Below, one piece after another: positions 23,250 through 32,419 of a DNA stretch of 64,000 nt. Both the position numbers and the translations under genes were made by a program. This stretch comes from a virus. The stretch is from the IMG/VR virus record IMGVR_UViG_3300025168_013179, positions 1-64,000 of that record. The stretch is one strand, 5' to 3'. Below the pieces are notes generated by a model. It ran no database searches. It was not told the origin of the DNA and worked only from the letters and a program-made list of their open reading frames with translations. Position 1 is the first letter of the stretch. Each line of letters starts with the position of its first letter.

Positions 23250-23641
23250 TAATAGTCAATACCTTCTATCCCTTCCATTTCTTTATTAGGATCAAACATA
23301 TCTGTATCTTCAGCTTTAAAATCTTCACTCAAAGCTTTAGAGACTTCTTCTTTTACTGATTGAGATACTGCTACTTCGTCTTTATCAAGATCAAGCATTT
23401 CAATGAAAACTGATTTACCAGATAGCTCAGCTTCTTTCTTTTTAATAGCAATATAAGTATCTTGTTCCATAATTATAATATCATTATAAGTATGATCTCC
23501 TGTACCTTCTACAGTAGTAACACCTACTTTAGGTTTAGTAGTCGAACAATTAACACATACATGGAAGCCTAGTTCTTTTCTTAGTACCGGAAGTACGTCC
23601 TCAGAACATGAAGGACAAGTAATCATTTCTAGTTTTTGCAT
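23249..23641 (-). CDS. Zinc-ribbon protein, related to DksA-like protein
   Basis: A 130-residue protein with C9-x2-C12 and C29-x2-C32 (ITCPSCSEDVLPVLRKE, then VCVNCST), arranged as in the small DksA/TraR-like protein at 13623-13859, followed by an acidic helical tail. It has a TTG-N20 promoter and a variant leader. A role in transcription control with the HNH-like partner is plausible but unproven. Confidence 0.62.
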   Translation of the reverse strand: MQKLEMITCPSCSEDVLPVLRKELGFHVCVNCSTTKPKVGVTTVEGTGDHTYNDIIIMEQDTYIAIKKKEAELSGKSVFIEMLDLDKDEVAVSQSVKEEVSKALSEDFKAEDTDMFDPNKEMEGIEGIDY

Positions 23642-23671
23642 ATAATATAACCTTTTTAATTAAACAATACA

Positions 23672-23702
23672 TAAATATAAGAAAATAATCTCAGGGAAGC
23701 AA
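23672..23702 (-). promoter_or_regulatory. TTG-N20-TATATTTA promoter
   Basis: TTG 23700-23702 followed by CTTCCCTGAG, box TATATTTA 23672-23679, 30 nt before the ATG at 23641. The leader has AAAAAGGTTATATT, a spaced version of the common leader. Confidence 0.8.
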
Positions 23703-23719
23703 CTATTTTTTAATGTATT

Positions 23720-24127
23720 TTACTTAACTTTTTGAAGTAATTGCCAAAGTTTCTCAGGTGTTTTTATATCAACTAGTTGTTCTTCTTTACCTTGTAAGTT
23801 AATATTTACAAATCCATCCCATTCTTTATCAGGTTTAAGTGTGTAGATATAGTCCTGTATTAATTCTGTTTGACTTACACTGAATGCAATACTAAATAGG
23901 TTTTCTATTACTCTAAAGAACATATCCTCATGAGCAGTAATATCTATGCCAATTTCTTCTAGCATAAAATCTTTTCTTTCTTCTATTTGTAATAGAGTTT
24001 TGATAGTGTCTATGAATAACCTTCTGTCCATAACATCTGTTGGTATATTAACTTTTTTAATACTATACGATAACGGAAACATCGAGAATAATACTTCTCT
24101 TACTTTACTGTCGGGCTGAACTGTCAT
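23720..24127 (-). CDS. Helical protein, unknown
   Basis: A 135-residue, mostly helical acidic protein (start MTVQPDSKVREVLFSMF). It follows the next gene by 3 nt and shares its late motif. Proteins of this size in this place may be head or tail assembly factors, but no family is recognised. Confidence 0.72.
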   Translation of the reverse strand: MTVQPDSKVREVLFSMFPLSYSIKKVNIPTDVMDRRLFIDTIKTLLQIEERKDFMLEEIGIDITAHEDMFFRVIENLFSIAFSVSQTELIQDYIYTLKPDKEWDGFVNINLQGKEEQLVDIKTPEKLWQLLQKVK

Positions 24128-24130
24128 AGA

Positions 24131-24499
24131 CTAAATCTCTGGTTGAGGTTCGTCGGGTACTTCATTAGGGTTAGCATTTGATAACGCTTTACGAATAATT
24201 TTATCTAAATATTCGATATAAATAAAGAATCCAATAATAGTTTTGTCTTTCAAGTTCCTATCTCTTTCTAATCTTAATTCATATTCAGCTAAGCCGTCTT
24301 CTAATCTAGCTTCTAATTCTATAGCTATATCATTCTGTTCAGTAGGGGAAATAGAACCGAACTCAGTTGGAATGAACTGTACTTTTACTCCTTTCTTTTG
24401 AGGATCTTCGTTGGTATCAACCTTAAGAAGAAATTTATGGCCAGCAAAATTAATTTTGGCAGCCTCTGTAATCTGATTTACTAAGTTTTCTAGTTTCAT
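24131..24499 (-). CDS. Small structural-type protein, unknown
   Basis: A 122-residue protein: N-terminal helix MKLENLVNQITEAAK, a beta segment with KGVKVQFIPTEFGSISP, a long charged helix and a Pro/Glu-rich end. A late motif lies 2 nt before its ATG. No family recognised. Confidence 0.72.
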   Translation of the reverse strand: MKLENLVNQITEAAKINFAGHKFLLKVDTNEDPQKKGVKVQFIPTEFGSISPTEQNDIAIELEARLEDGLAEYELRLERDRNLKDKTIIGFFIYIEYLDKIIRKALSNANPNEVPDEPQPEI

Positions 24500-24501
24500 A
24501 A

Positions 24502-24511
24502 TAATAAATAG
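24502..24511 (-). promoter_or_regulatory. Candidate late promoter motif
   Basis: Minus strand CTATTTATTA, 2 nt before the ATG at 24499 and directly against the stop codon of the 58-residue gene. Confidence 0.55.
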
Positions 24512-24688
24512 TTAGTCTAACAACATTCTTTTAGAAGAAACAGATGATTCTGAGATTAGCTTATCAGATACTACATTTCTATTTCTACTAAATTGATCTA
24601 CGGTCCACTCATAAGAACGATCTGTATCGAATTCTATAACTTCAACTTCTCCATTTCCATGAGTAAATTCTATAATATATTTTTTCAT
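24512..24688 (-). CDS. Small protein (58 aa), unknown
   Basis: ATG at 24686-24688 overlaps the stop of the glycosyltransferase gene by 4 nt (ATGA). Sequence begins MKKYIIEFTHGNGEVEVIEF, with a beta-hairpin look, and ends in a Ser-rich helix. It closes the long glycan operon. Confidence 0.68.
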   Translation of the reverse strand: MKKYIIEFTHGNGEVEVIEFDTDRSYEWTVDQFSRNRNVVSDKLISESSVSSKRMLLD

Positions 24689-25860
24689 AATTTAATTAAT
24701 TTTTCAGTATAAGTACTTAAGTTTCGTATATTAATAAATAGTTTCTCTAGTACGAATTCACCTTCTATTTGATTTGTATCTAAAATTTCAGATAATAATT
24801 GAATATGTCTAAAGGAATTGTTATCTAAACTACTTGCATCTATCTTAACTACTATGTCGTGTTCCTTATGTTGATTAATCTTATCAGCTAAAGGAATTAT
24901 AGTATTTATCTGTTCAGTTTCAATATACCTCTGTATTTCAGATTCAACTAAATCATAAGCATCTATAGCATTACACCAAGGTTCTAAAGTAAACAAAGTA
25001 TCATACGTACAATTTACTACTTCAAATTTAATATCATACTTATTAGGAACGATAGGTTTCATAAAAGTATCATGCTTTACAAAGTGTCCCCATTTACGTA
25101 TAAAATTACGAGTAGATCTTTGATTCTGTGCTAACCATTCAGGACTATCTTCATATATATTCTTAGCTTTATCTTTAACATTTCTTCTACTGCCTCTACA
25201 TGTCATATGGTAAACGAAACCGTCCCATACTTGTTTAAACTTAACTCCATTTAATTGAAACCTATTAAAGATATCTGAGTCTTCTTTAGATTGAGGAGCA
25301 TATAATGGATCATGACCGCCTATTTCTTGAAAGTCTTTTCTATAAAAAGCCCAAGGAGCAAATATACCTTCAGTAACTTTATCAACTAAACCATTCTTTT
25401 CTACCCAGTTTAATACTACCTCCTCATTGAACTCTTCAGGTTCAACTCCACAGTTAAGTAAAACTTTTTCAGGACCGTCTGGATGTAATGGGGGTTCTAT
25501 TCTAGTTAACGATACTATGGTTTTTTCTTCTATCTCTCTTTCAATAGCATCTAAAGCACCAGGACATAAGTACATATCAGCATGATAAATCATAGCAATA
25601 TCATTAGTAGCTACTTCATTAGTAAGAGTATCATATAGTATAGTATGCCCTAATCTATCAGGTCCTTCATTACGATAAGCTTTAAAAAATGGATCCTTGT
25701 CCATCATCTCTAAACACCAATCCCAAGTACCATCAGTTGAAGCATCATCAGCTACACAAATTTCTACTTCATGATCTCCTTGATTCTTTCTAATAGAATC
25801 ATAAGACCATTTTAAGTATTTAAGATTATTTCTTCCCGGTTGTATAAAACTTATTTTCAT
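24685..25860 (-). CDS. Glycosyltransferase family 2
   Basis: A 391-residue GT-A glycosyltransferase. The N-terminal nucleotide-sugar site is ICVADDASTDGTW (34-46); the metal-binding motif is IYHADMYL (about 90-97, H-A-D in place of D-x-D); the acceptor region is SKEDSDIFNRFQ. A C-terminal 120-residue extension is of unknown role. It overlaps the epimerase gene by 35 nt. Confidence 0.88.
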   Translation of the reverse strand: MKISFIQPGRNNLKYLKWSYDSIRKNQGDHEVEICVADDASTDGTWDWCLEMMDKDPFFKAYRNEGPDRLGHTILYDTLTNEVATNDIAMIYHADMYLCPGALDAIEREIEEKTIVSLTRIEPPLHPDGPEKVLLNCGVEPEEFNEEVVLNWVEKNGLVDKVTEGIFAPWAFYRKDFQEIGGHDPLYAPQSKEDSDIFNRFQLNGVKFKQVWDGFVYHMTCRGSRRNVKDKAKNIYEDSPEWLAQNQRSTRNFIRKWGHFVKHDTFMKPIVPNKYDIKFEVVNCTYDTLFTLEPWCNAIDAYDLVESEIQRYIETEQINTIIPLADKINQHKEHDIVVKIDASSLDNNSFRHIQLLSEILDTNQIEGEFVLEKLFINIRNLSTYTEKLIKL

Positions 25861-26686
25861 ATTTTAAGTAATCTATTATATCTATTTTAGCTTCCCATCC
25901 TAATACTTCTTTAGCTGTAGTATCGGTATTAAGAGTAACTCTAGCTTCTCCAGGCCTTTCTGGAACAAACTCTGGTGTAACTTCTAATACATCTATTAAT
26001 TCGTTAAGTGAATAATTCTCTCCTTTACCTAATTCAAACTCATACCCCCATGCATCTGCTTTACCTATTCTCCATAAAGCATCTACTATATCATCTACAT
26101 GAGTAAAATCTCTTCTTTGTTCTCCATCTCCTGTTACTAAAAGAGGTTTATTATCTCTAAGAGCTCTTAACCATATCCCAATAACAGTACAGTAGCCTCC
26201 TTCTTCTAATTGATAAGGACCATAAACATTATAAAATCTAGCAATTGAAGCTTTTAAACCATAGTGCTTTTGATACAATTCGACTATCTCTTCACCAACA
26301 TCTTTAGAAAAAGTATATGGATTTTTAAATTTACCACTATGCTTAGAAGATGATCCAGCATATACAACTGGAATATTATTATTTGCACACCAGTGAATAA
26401 GATTTAAACTACCATTAGCATTAGTAGTAAAATACTCTTTAGGTTCTTTAAATGAAGGTTGTATACGAGCTATAGCTGCTAAATGAAATACTAACTTTAC
26501 ATTTAACCAATCGTAATTATGAATATTTCTTATATCTTTATCAATATATTCACATCCCTCTATATGGTTTTTTTCCTTACCGGTATAATAGTTATCTATA
26601 CTTACTACTTCATGACCTTCTTTAAGTAGTCTAATAATTAAATTTGTTCCTATAAAGCCTGCTCCTCCAGTAACTAATATTCTCAT
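25826..26686 (-). CDS. NAD-dependent sugar-nucleotide epimerase/dehydratase
   Basis: A 286-residue extended short-chain dehydrogenase. NAD-binding GGAGFIG (7-13), LAAIAR region, catalytic Y-x3-K in NPYTFSKDVGEE, the RFYNVYGP motif and RRDFTHVDDI. These residues are typical of UDP-sugar 4-epimerases and related enzymes; a precise substrate cannot be assigned. Slightly short (usual 310-340). It overlaps the genes on both sides. Confidence 0.88.
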   Translation of the reverse strand: MRILVTGGAGFIGTNLIIRLLKEGHEVVSIDNYYTGKEKNHIEGCEYIDKDIRNIHNYDWLNVKLVFHLAAIARIQPSFKEPKEYFTTNANGSLNLIHWCANNNIPVVYAGSSSKHSGKFKNPYTFSKDVGEEIVELYQKHYGLKASIARFYNVYGPYQLEEGGYCTVIGIWLRALRDNKPLLVTGDGEQRRDFTHVDDIVDALWRIGKADAWGYEFELGKGENYSLNELIDVLEVTPEFVPERPGEARVTLNTDTTAKEVLGWEAKIDIIDYLKYENKFYTTGKK

Positions 26687-27573
26687 AGTTTAAAATTAGA
26701 TTCGTGATAGTATTTATTATAATTTTCTTTAGCTTCTGCTGATCTTATATCATAAAGATACGAATTTTCTTTCAGCTCAGCAAGTAATTCTTTAGCTTTT
26801 TTTACGTCTCCAACCTCAACAGTTAAAGAAGGGTGACATATTTCTTGAGTATCTAACCCTCTATAACCTATACAAGGTATACCTAAGTAAGCACAATTTA
26901 GAGCAAATGTTCCTGCAGCATGAGTACGCATAAGATGTACTCCATATTTAAATTCATTTAATTTATGAATCCATTGCTTCCAGGTCATATAGGGTAAATG
27001 CTCTATCAATTGTTCTTCCCCTGGTTGTTTTCTTCCCATTGAAGGTGCGATTATTTTATTGAATTGAGATGAGGCAACTATATAAGAATCAAAACCACCG
27101 TACCAATGAACGAAGTTACCTCCAATTATAATACCTTCTCTGTCTACGTCTTTTACATCCCCAATAGCATCTTCTATCATTAAGGTAGACATTACCCTAA
27201 CATCGGGGTGTTCTGTTATACCTTGATAGTAAATCTTATCAGTTTTGTTGTGAGTAAATATAATATCAGCTTCTCGTAATGTATTATAGTACCATATCTG
27301 TTTGTCTAAACTATAGTCTTGAAAGTACCAATGAGGTCCTTCTTGCATTACTCCAACTTTTTTACAATATTTTTTTATTGAATTTATATCGAAGCTAGGA
27401 TCTTTTTTAGGAATAATAACTATACCGATATCATATTGTTGACTTGGTACTTGCCTATAGTTATAATGATCAGCTTCAAGGGTACACATCCAAGCAAACT
27501 CAGTTCTCATATTTTCATGAGTACGAGATACTTTACCATTAAACCCCATTTCAGTAAAAAAAGCTATAGACAT
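26683..27573 (-). CDS. Glycosyltransferase-like protein (GT-B type)
   Basis: A 296-residue protein with the look of a reduced GT-B enzyme: an N-terminal Rossmann-like half and a C-terminal half with a GTFALNCAYLGIPCIGYRG segment, which resembles the nucleotide-sugar-binding end of GT4-type enzymes. No strong family match by eye. Overlaps of 4 and 10 nt tie it to the operon. Confidence 0.65.
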   Translation of the reverse strand: MSIAFFTEMGFNGKVSRTHENMRTEFAWMCTLEADHYNYRQVPSQQYDIGIVIIPKKDPSFDINSIKKYCKKVGVMQEGPHWYFQDYSLDKQIWYYNTLREADIIFTHNKTDKIYYQGITEHPDVRVMSTLMIEDAIGDVKDVDREGIIIGGNFVHWYGGFDSYIVASSQFNKIIAPSMGRKQPGEEQLIEHLPYMTWKQWIHKLNEFKYGVHLMRTHAAGTFALNCAYLGIPCIGYRGLDTQEICHPSLTVEVGDVKKAKELLAELKENSYLYDIRSAEAKENYNKYYHESNFKL

Positions 27574-28223
27574 TCTGATAACGTTTTATATTCAACTTCC
27601 TTAATAGCTCCTAAAGAAAGTCTCATTTGATTATAATTAGCTTCGTTCCAAACATTGTCATTCCAATCTCCTGCTATATGAGACTGAAACATTATCATAT
27701 TCTCATTGTGAAGACTTATTTCAGTTTCATTAATACCATCGTGTCCAAAAAATGTACTACATTTCCAAGCAAGATTATGATTATGTTCGTAATGTATAGC
27801 TGAATATTTAAATGCTTCACTTAATGAAGTTATTGTAGCCGGATGAGTTAACCAACCAGGATTTCTCCATCCTAAAGGTTTATGATTAACAGCATTCCAT
27901 TCAGTGATACATTTATTTAATCTATCTTCTACTTTTTCTATAGTATCTAATTCAAAGAACTCACACTCTCCTATCCCTTCTCTTTCACATTGATGATAAT
28001 GGCCATGAGCTGCTAATTCAAAATACCCTTTTGATCTAAGCCAGTCAATCCAATCTTTATTCTCTGATAGTTTAGCTTTATGGTGATAGTTGGATGGAAT
28101 AAATAAAGTAAACTTAGCACCGAACTCTTTATTAAGCTCATCTAAGTAGTACATACATTCGTCTCCTTCTACTCCCCATCCTCTCTCAGGATGAATATCA
28201 TCTATGCTTATAGTTACTATCAT
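27564..28223 (-). CDS. Polysaccharide deacetylase-like protein
   Basis: A 219-residue NodB-type protein. Metal site candidates are D8-D9 (ISIDDIHP) and H73-x3-H77 (AAHGHYHQ); a later RNPGW matches the catalytic-Arg motif. It likely removes acetyl groups from amino sugars in the glycan made here. Overlaps the next gene by 10 nt. Confidence 0.82.
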   Translation of the reverse strand: MIVTISIDDIHPERGWGVEGDECMYYLDELNKEFGAKFTLFIPSNYHHKAKLSENKDWIDWLRSKGYFELAAHGHYHQCEREGIGECEFFELDTIEKVEDRLNKCITEWNAVNHKPLGWRNPGWLTHPATITSLSEAFKYSAIHYEHNHNLAWKCSTFFGHDGINETEISLHNENMIMFQSHIAGDWNDNVWNEANYNQMRLSLGAIKEVEYKTLSECL

Positions 28224-29158
28224 TAAAATATTTTATCTGTTAATTCGAATACTTTACTATAATCGTTAGTACCAGTTTCATTAACAGGGTGATGATATGT
28301 ATTACTATTAATAGCTCCTATTACATCAATAGCAGGATGTACATTATTATTAGATAGCTTCTGAAAGTAAGTATTAGGACCAAAATAATTAGGTCTTAAT
28401 TCTTTTCCTTTATGTACGTAGCTTATTACTGGTTTACCGAACATAGAACAGAGTATAGAGTTACCTCCGCAAACAGTAATAAATCCTGAACAGTTAGCCA
28501 TAATTTTAAGTTGGGTTAAATTATAGTTATCATTAGATCTTTCTACATATTCATCGATTAGTTTAACATTACTAAAGTAATTGGTAAGTCCGTAATCATT
28601 TAATATTCCTATTCCTTCTACATTGGCTTCTATATTATGGTAGCCAGCACTAAGAGAGTTCATTTCATTTTGATCTATTGTAAAATCTTTTTCTTTATTA
28701 GTAGCTCTTTTATATATAACGTTATACCCTTTTTCGTTTAATTTAATAAATAAATCATTAAGACATTTTATATCAAAGAAACCAAAAGGTTTTTCTCCAT
28801 GCTCTAAATTAAATTTATTATTAATAAAAATAGTTGGACGGTCAAATTTATATTCATCATTTTTATAATGATCAGCGTAAGGAGGTGCTTCCCATTTAGA
28901 GTAGTCTAATACTCCTGGTTCTTCTTGTGAATTAATACCATGTATCCAGTCGTTAGGCAGTGTCCCTAAGCCAGCAGCAGCGTTATCTATTGTTCTATAT
29001 TCAAACTCTTCTTTAACGTTATTGCAAAAGTAGTAGAAAGGAGACATACCTCTACTAGTAACTACTCCTTCTAATTGATTATTTTTATGTAACCAATAAG
29101 CATAAGGTATTGATAATGCTAATTCTATTCCAAATTCAGGATTTGTTTTTACTATCAT
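28223..29158 (-). CDS. Glycosyltransferase-like protein (GT-B type)
   Basis: A 311-residue protein ending in a nucleotide-sugar-binding-like region (ITVCGGNSILCSMFGKPVIS), in the place where GT-B enzymes hold their donor. The N-terminal half is not recognised. Operon position and overlaps support a role in the same glycan pathway; the exact reaction is unknown. Confidence 0.62.
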   Translation of the reverse strand: MIVKTNPEFGIELALSIPYAYWLHKNNQLEGVVTSRGMSPFYYFCNNVKEEFEYRTIDNAAAGLGTLPNDWIHGINSQEEPGVLDYSKWEAPPYADHYKNDEYKFDRPTIFINNKFNLEHGEKPFGFFDIKCLNDLFIKLNEKGYNVIYKRATNKEKDFTIDQNEMNSLSAGYHNIEANVEGIGILNDYGLTNYFSNVKLIDEYVERSNDNYNLTQLKIMANCSGFITVCGGNSILCSMFGKPVISYVHKGKELRPNYFGPNTYFQKLSNNNVHPAIDVIGAINSNTYHHPVNETGTNDYSKVFELTDKIF

Positions 29159-29805
29159 CCTACTTGTTTTATTACTTGAAATGCTTCAGCATATTTACAT
29201 CTTGCTTGTATACCTCTAAACCTACCTAATGTTCTTAGGTTATCAGGTACATCGAAACCTGCTGCTTTATATTTTACTATTTGACTTTTATGACATTTAG
29301 AAGCTTTTATTTTTTCATCGAATGTATCAGTAATGTCAACATAGAAGTTAGTAGTCATTTGATTAGCTGATTGTCTTGCTACAGGAATTTGCTCATAACA
29401 GTATACGTTAGGAACATATCTAGCTGCAGCCATTGTAGCTTTAAATGTAGCGATATGATCTTGATTAGCATCTCCAGCCCAGTGCGTATACACAGTATCT
29501 ATTTTATATTTTTTTATGTACTTTTCTATTCCGCTTACTGTTTCAAATGTAAAAGGAACTTTTAAATCAGTACATGGTAAAAAAGCTACTGCATCTACTT
29601 TAAGATGATTGGCCGCACATCTTACTTCTTCTTGATTTTCTTCTGCTGTTCTTATAACTCTACCTGTCGTTCCATCTACTGATTCTGTACTAGTCATACA
29701 GAGGTATACAGTATAGTCCCCGTTATTTTTATGCTTGACTAATGTACCTCCTACTCCAAATTCGATATCGTCAGGATGTGCTCCTATTGCTAATACTCTT
29801 TTCAT
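29155..29805 (-). CDS. PIG-L/LmbE-family deacetylase
   Basis: A 216-residue zinc-dependent N-acetyl-sugar deacetylase. Zinc ligands are H10, D13 (AHPDD) and H117 (GDANQDH), with the expected GGT and RxxE regions. The family deacetylates N-acetylglucosaminyl groups. Together with the NodB-type enzyme it points to free amino sugars in the product. Confidence 0.9.
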   Translation of the reverse strand: MKRVLAIGAHPDDIEFGVGGTLVKHKNNGDYTVYLCMTSTESVDGTTGRVIRTAEENQEEVRCAANHLKVDAVAFLPCTDLKVPFTFETVSGIEKYIKKYKIDTVYTHWAGDANQDHIATFKATMAAARYVPNVYCYEQIPVARQSANQMTTNFYVDITDTFDEKIKASKCHKSQIVKYKAAGFDVPDNLRTLGRFRGIQARCKYAEAFQVIKQVG

Positions 29806-30485
29806 ATAATATACTTACTGTTAGGTCCTTCGTTAAATAATAAATCTAATATATTCATATAAGGAATAAACTTTCCGTGTAATTGATTGTATGTAGGATG
29901 AACATAACGTTGCCATGCTAGTTCCATACCTCTGCTAGTAAAATCATCTTCATTAATATACCTCATAGACCCAGGCCCTGAACCTGTAATGTATGTAGTA
30001 GCTTTAAGTTTCTCTAATATAGTCATTATTCTATCTGCACCTGATACTTTGTTACTGACTAAAGAAGAAGATAGAATTACTTCAGTTTCAATATTTAATA
30101 CTTTTAAAAAGTAATTAATTAAATGAATATTGAGACTACTTAAAGTCTTAAAATCATATAAAAGTATATCATTAATCGAATGAAAATATTCTTTAAAAAA
30201 AGGAGCATCTTTATAAAATATCTCTATTAATCTTAAATGTTCATTTCTCCAATCACTATTTTTAAACCCTATCTCATTAAAATTTTTCTTTTCACTTTTA
30301 CCTAGAACTGGTACGCTTAACCATTTACTGTTATCATGAATTTTAATCTTATTCCTATTACCAAAATGATTCTTGCCTCTAGGGTATTGAACGTTATCAA
30401 AAATAACAAACTTATCGCTTTGTTTTATCTTATTAAAAAAACCTAGCCAAGGTAAGTAGTTGGGTTGATGTATACTAATAGTCAT
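29802..30485 (-). CDS. WbqC-like family protein
   Basis: A 227-residue protein with the WbqC signature HQPNYLPWLGFFNKI near the N-terminus, then FDNVQYPRGKNHF and a C-terminal HPTYNQLHGKFIPYM. The family occurs in O-antigen and glycan clusters, often beside DegT aminotransferases as here, and is thought to act in sugar modification; its reaction is not established. It overlaps the aminotransferase by 11 nt. Confidence 0.88.
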   Translation of the reverse strand: MTISIHQPNYLPWLGFFNKIKQSDKFVIFDNVQYPRGKNHFGNRNKIKIHDNSKWLSVPVLGKSEKKNFNEIGFKNSDWRNEHLRLIEIFYKDAPFFKEYFHSINDILLYDFKTLSSLNIHLINYFLKVLNIETEVILSSSLVSNKVSGADRIMTILEKLKATTYITGSGPGSMRYINEDDFTSRGMELAWQRYVHPTYNQLHGKFIPYMNILDLLFNEGPNSKYII

Positions 30486-31635
30486 TCAGTAACTCATTAA
30501 CAGAGTTAGCAACATACTCTACTTGATCTAAATCCATTTCTACATACATTGGTAATGCTAAATGTCTTAAAAGTAACTCATCAGCTACAGGGTATGTTTG
30601 ATCTCCTATAAACTCTTCAAAGGCTGGTTGTTCATGACAAGCAGGCCAGTATGCATTAGCAGTTGGTATGCTATACTTAGTTAGTAAATCCTCACAAAAC
30701 TTTGTTCTTTGCTCTAATGAAGTACCTTTAGGAAGTGCCACAATATATTGCCACCAAGTCATTATAGCGTTGTCCGGTATAGTAGGTACTTCTAATTTGT
30801 CTCCGTTTAATAATTCTTTATATCTGTCTGCTAATAAGTTTCTTTTAGCTACAAATTCATCTGTTCTTTTAATTTGAGTCACTCCAATTGCTGCTGCCAT
30901 CTCAGGCATTCTATAATTAGAAGATGCTACTGTACAAGTAACACCGAAGTCTAAACCTGGAACAGGAGCATCATTACGAACACATCCATGGTTTCTAAGT
31001 ATTCTACATTGCTCAGCTATCTTTTCGTCATTAGTAGTCACCATTCCTCCTTCACCAGATGTAATAATTTTTGTAGCAAATAAAGAAAATGCTCCAGCAT
31101 CTCCTAGGTTACCAGCTGAAATATTATCTATACTAGCTCCTACTGCATGCGAGGCATCTTCTAGTAAAACTAAATCCATCTCATCACAGTATTGTTTTAT
31201 TTCTAAGTAATCAGGAGATAATCTACCTCCCATATGTACCCACATAACTCCTTCAGTATATTCATCTATATTATCTTTTATAATATCTAAATTTAAACAC
31301 TGAGTAACAGGATCTATATCGGTAATAACTGGTATGTTATTTGATCTTTCTATAGCACTAACACTAGCGACAAATGTTTGAGTTGGACATAGAATCTTTT
31401 TACCTACTAAACCAGTAGCTCTAATCATAACTTCTAGAGCAGTAGCTCCAGAGTTAGTAGCAATAGCATACTTTGTTCCACATAACTCTGCAAATAGATC
31501 TTCAAATTGTTTTACATACTTACCTTGTATAAACATTCCTGAATCAAGAATTTCTTTCCATGCTTCTTCAATCCATATTTTATCTTCTTTCGGCAAGAAA
31601 GGTTTAGCTCTATAAAGTTTTTTATTTGTATCCAT
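30475..31635 (-). CDS. DegT/DnrJ/EryC1 sugar aminotransferase
   Basis: A 386-residue PLP enzyme. The Schiff-base lysine is K189 (FATKIITSGEGG), D160 binds the PLP pyridine (LLEDASHA), and NSGATALEV near residue 61 binds phosphate. It would convert a keto-sugar nucleotide to an amino sugar, consistent with the 4,6-dehydratase two genes upstream. Full length for the family. Confidence 0.93.
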   Translation of the reverse strand: MDTNKKLYRAKPFLPKEDKIWIEEAWKEILDSGMFIQGKYVKQFEDLFAELCGTKYAIATNSGATALEVMIRATGLVGKKILCPTQTFVASVSAIERSNNIPVITDIDPVTQCLNLDIIKDNIDEYTEGVMWVHMGGRLSPDYLEIKQYCDEMDLVLLEDASHAVGASIDNISAGNLGDAGAFSLFATKIITSGEGGMVTTNDEKIAEQCRILRNHGCVRNDAPVPGLDFGVTCTVASSNYRMPEMAAAIGVTQIKRTDEFVAKRNLLADRYKELLNGDKLEVPTIPDNAIMTWWQYIVALPKGTSLEQRTKFCEDLLTKYSIPTANAYWPACHEQPAFEEFIGDQTYPVADELLLRHLALPMYVEMDLDQVEYVANSVNELLNDY

Positions 31636-32419
31636 ATTTATCTTTTCCTAAAGTATTATACCAATTCATAAATTTATCTAATTTTAATTTTATAACTCCA
31701 AAGTCATCTGTGTACGCATTATACATCATATCTAAATCATATGCAGGAGCCCAAAAAACTTTACTATTTCGTTCAATAGCATACTCCTCACCAAGGTATT
31801 CAGCTATAAACTCTATATACTCTGTCATTAAGTAATTTTTTGGATTAGATAGTTCTATTATTTCTGGAGTAAAATTACGTTTATCTACTAGATTATATAT
31901 AAAATTAACTACATCATCTACCCAAGTAATATTGATATAGTAATTACCATCACCAGCTACTGTAACTGGTTTGTAATTTTCTATTTGATTTATTATTTGT
32001 GCTGTTCTAGCTCTATGACTATTTTCTCCATCAATATAAGGAGGTCTAATAATTTTATAATTTTTAAACTTTTCTGCTACTAATAATTCACAAGCTTCTT
32101 TATCAGTTCCGTACTCACCCCATTGTTCTCTCCCTACTGATGCTGAACTAATGAAAATATATTTTGTATCCCAAGGAACTAAATCAGCAAATTTACCGAA
32201 TTGTTCTTCTTTAAACAAACAAAAATCTATTATTAAATCATAAGAGTTAAAGTTAATGTGATTAATAGTAGAAGGATCATTTCTATCTCCAGTTATAATC
32301 TTAGCTCCTTCTGGCCCTGTGCCTGTTCTATTAAATAAAGTTACTCTATTATCCGGTATTAACTTTTCTACTAAAGCCTTACCAACAAATCTATTACCAC
32401 CAAATACAAATATCCTCAT
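31622..32419 (-). CDS. Atypical NAD-dependent sugar epimerase/reductase
   Basis: A 265-residue short-chain-type reductase. NAD-binding GGNRFVG (8-14), FISSASV strand and Y-x3-K in EYGTDKEA; HVDDI-like ITWVDDVVNF follows. The substrate is unknown. It overlaps the 4,6-dehydratase by 1 nt and the aminotransferase by 14 nt, so it probably acts in the same route. Confidence 0.82.
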   Translation of the reverse strand: MRIFVFGGNRFVGKALVEKLIPDNRVTLFNRTGTGPEGAKIITGDRNDPSTINHINFNSYDLIIDFCLFKEEQFGKFADLVPWDTKYIFISSASVGREQWGEYGTDKEACELLVAEKFKNYKIIRPPYIDGENSHRARTAQIINQIENYKPVTVAGDGNYYINITWVDDVVNFIYNLVDKRNFTPEIIELSNPKNYLMTEYIEFIAEYLGEEYAIERNSKVFWAPAYDLDMMYNAYTDDFGVIKLKLDKFMNWYNTLGKDKYGYK

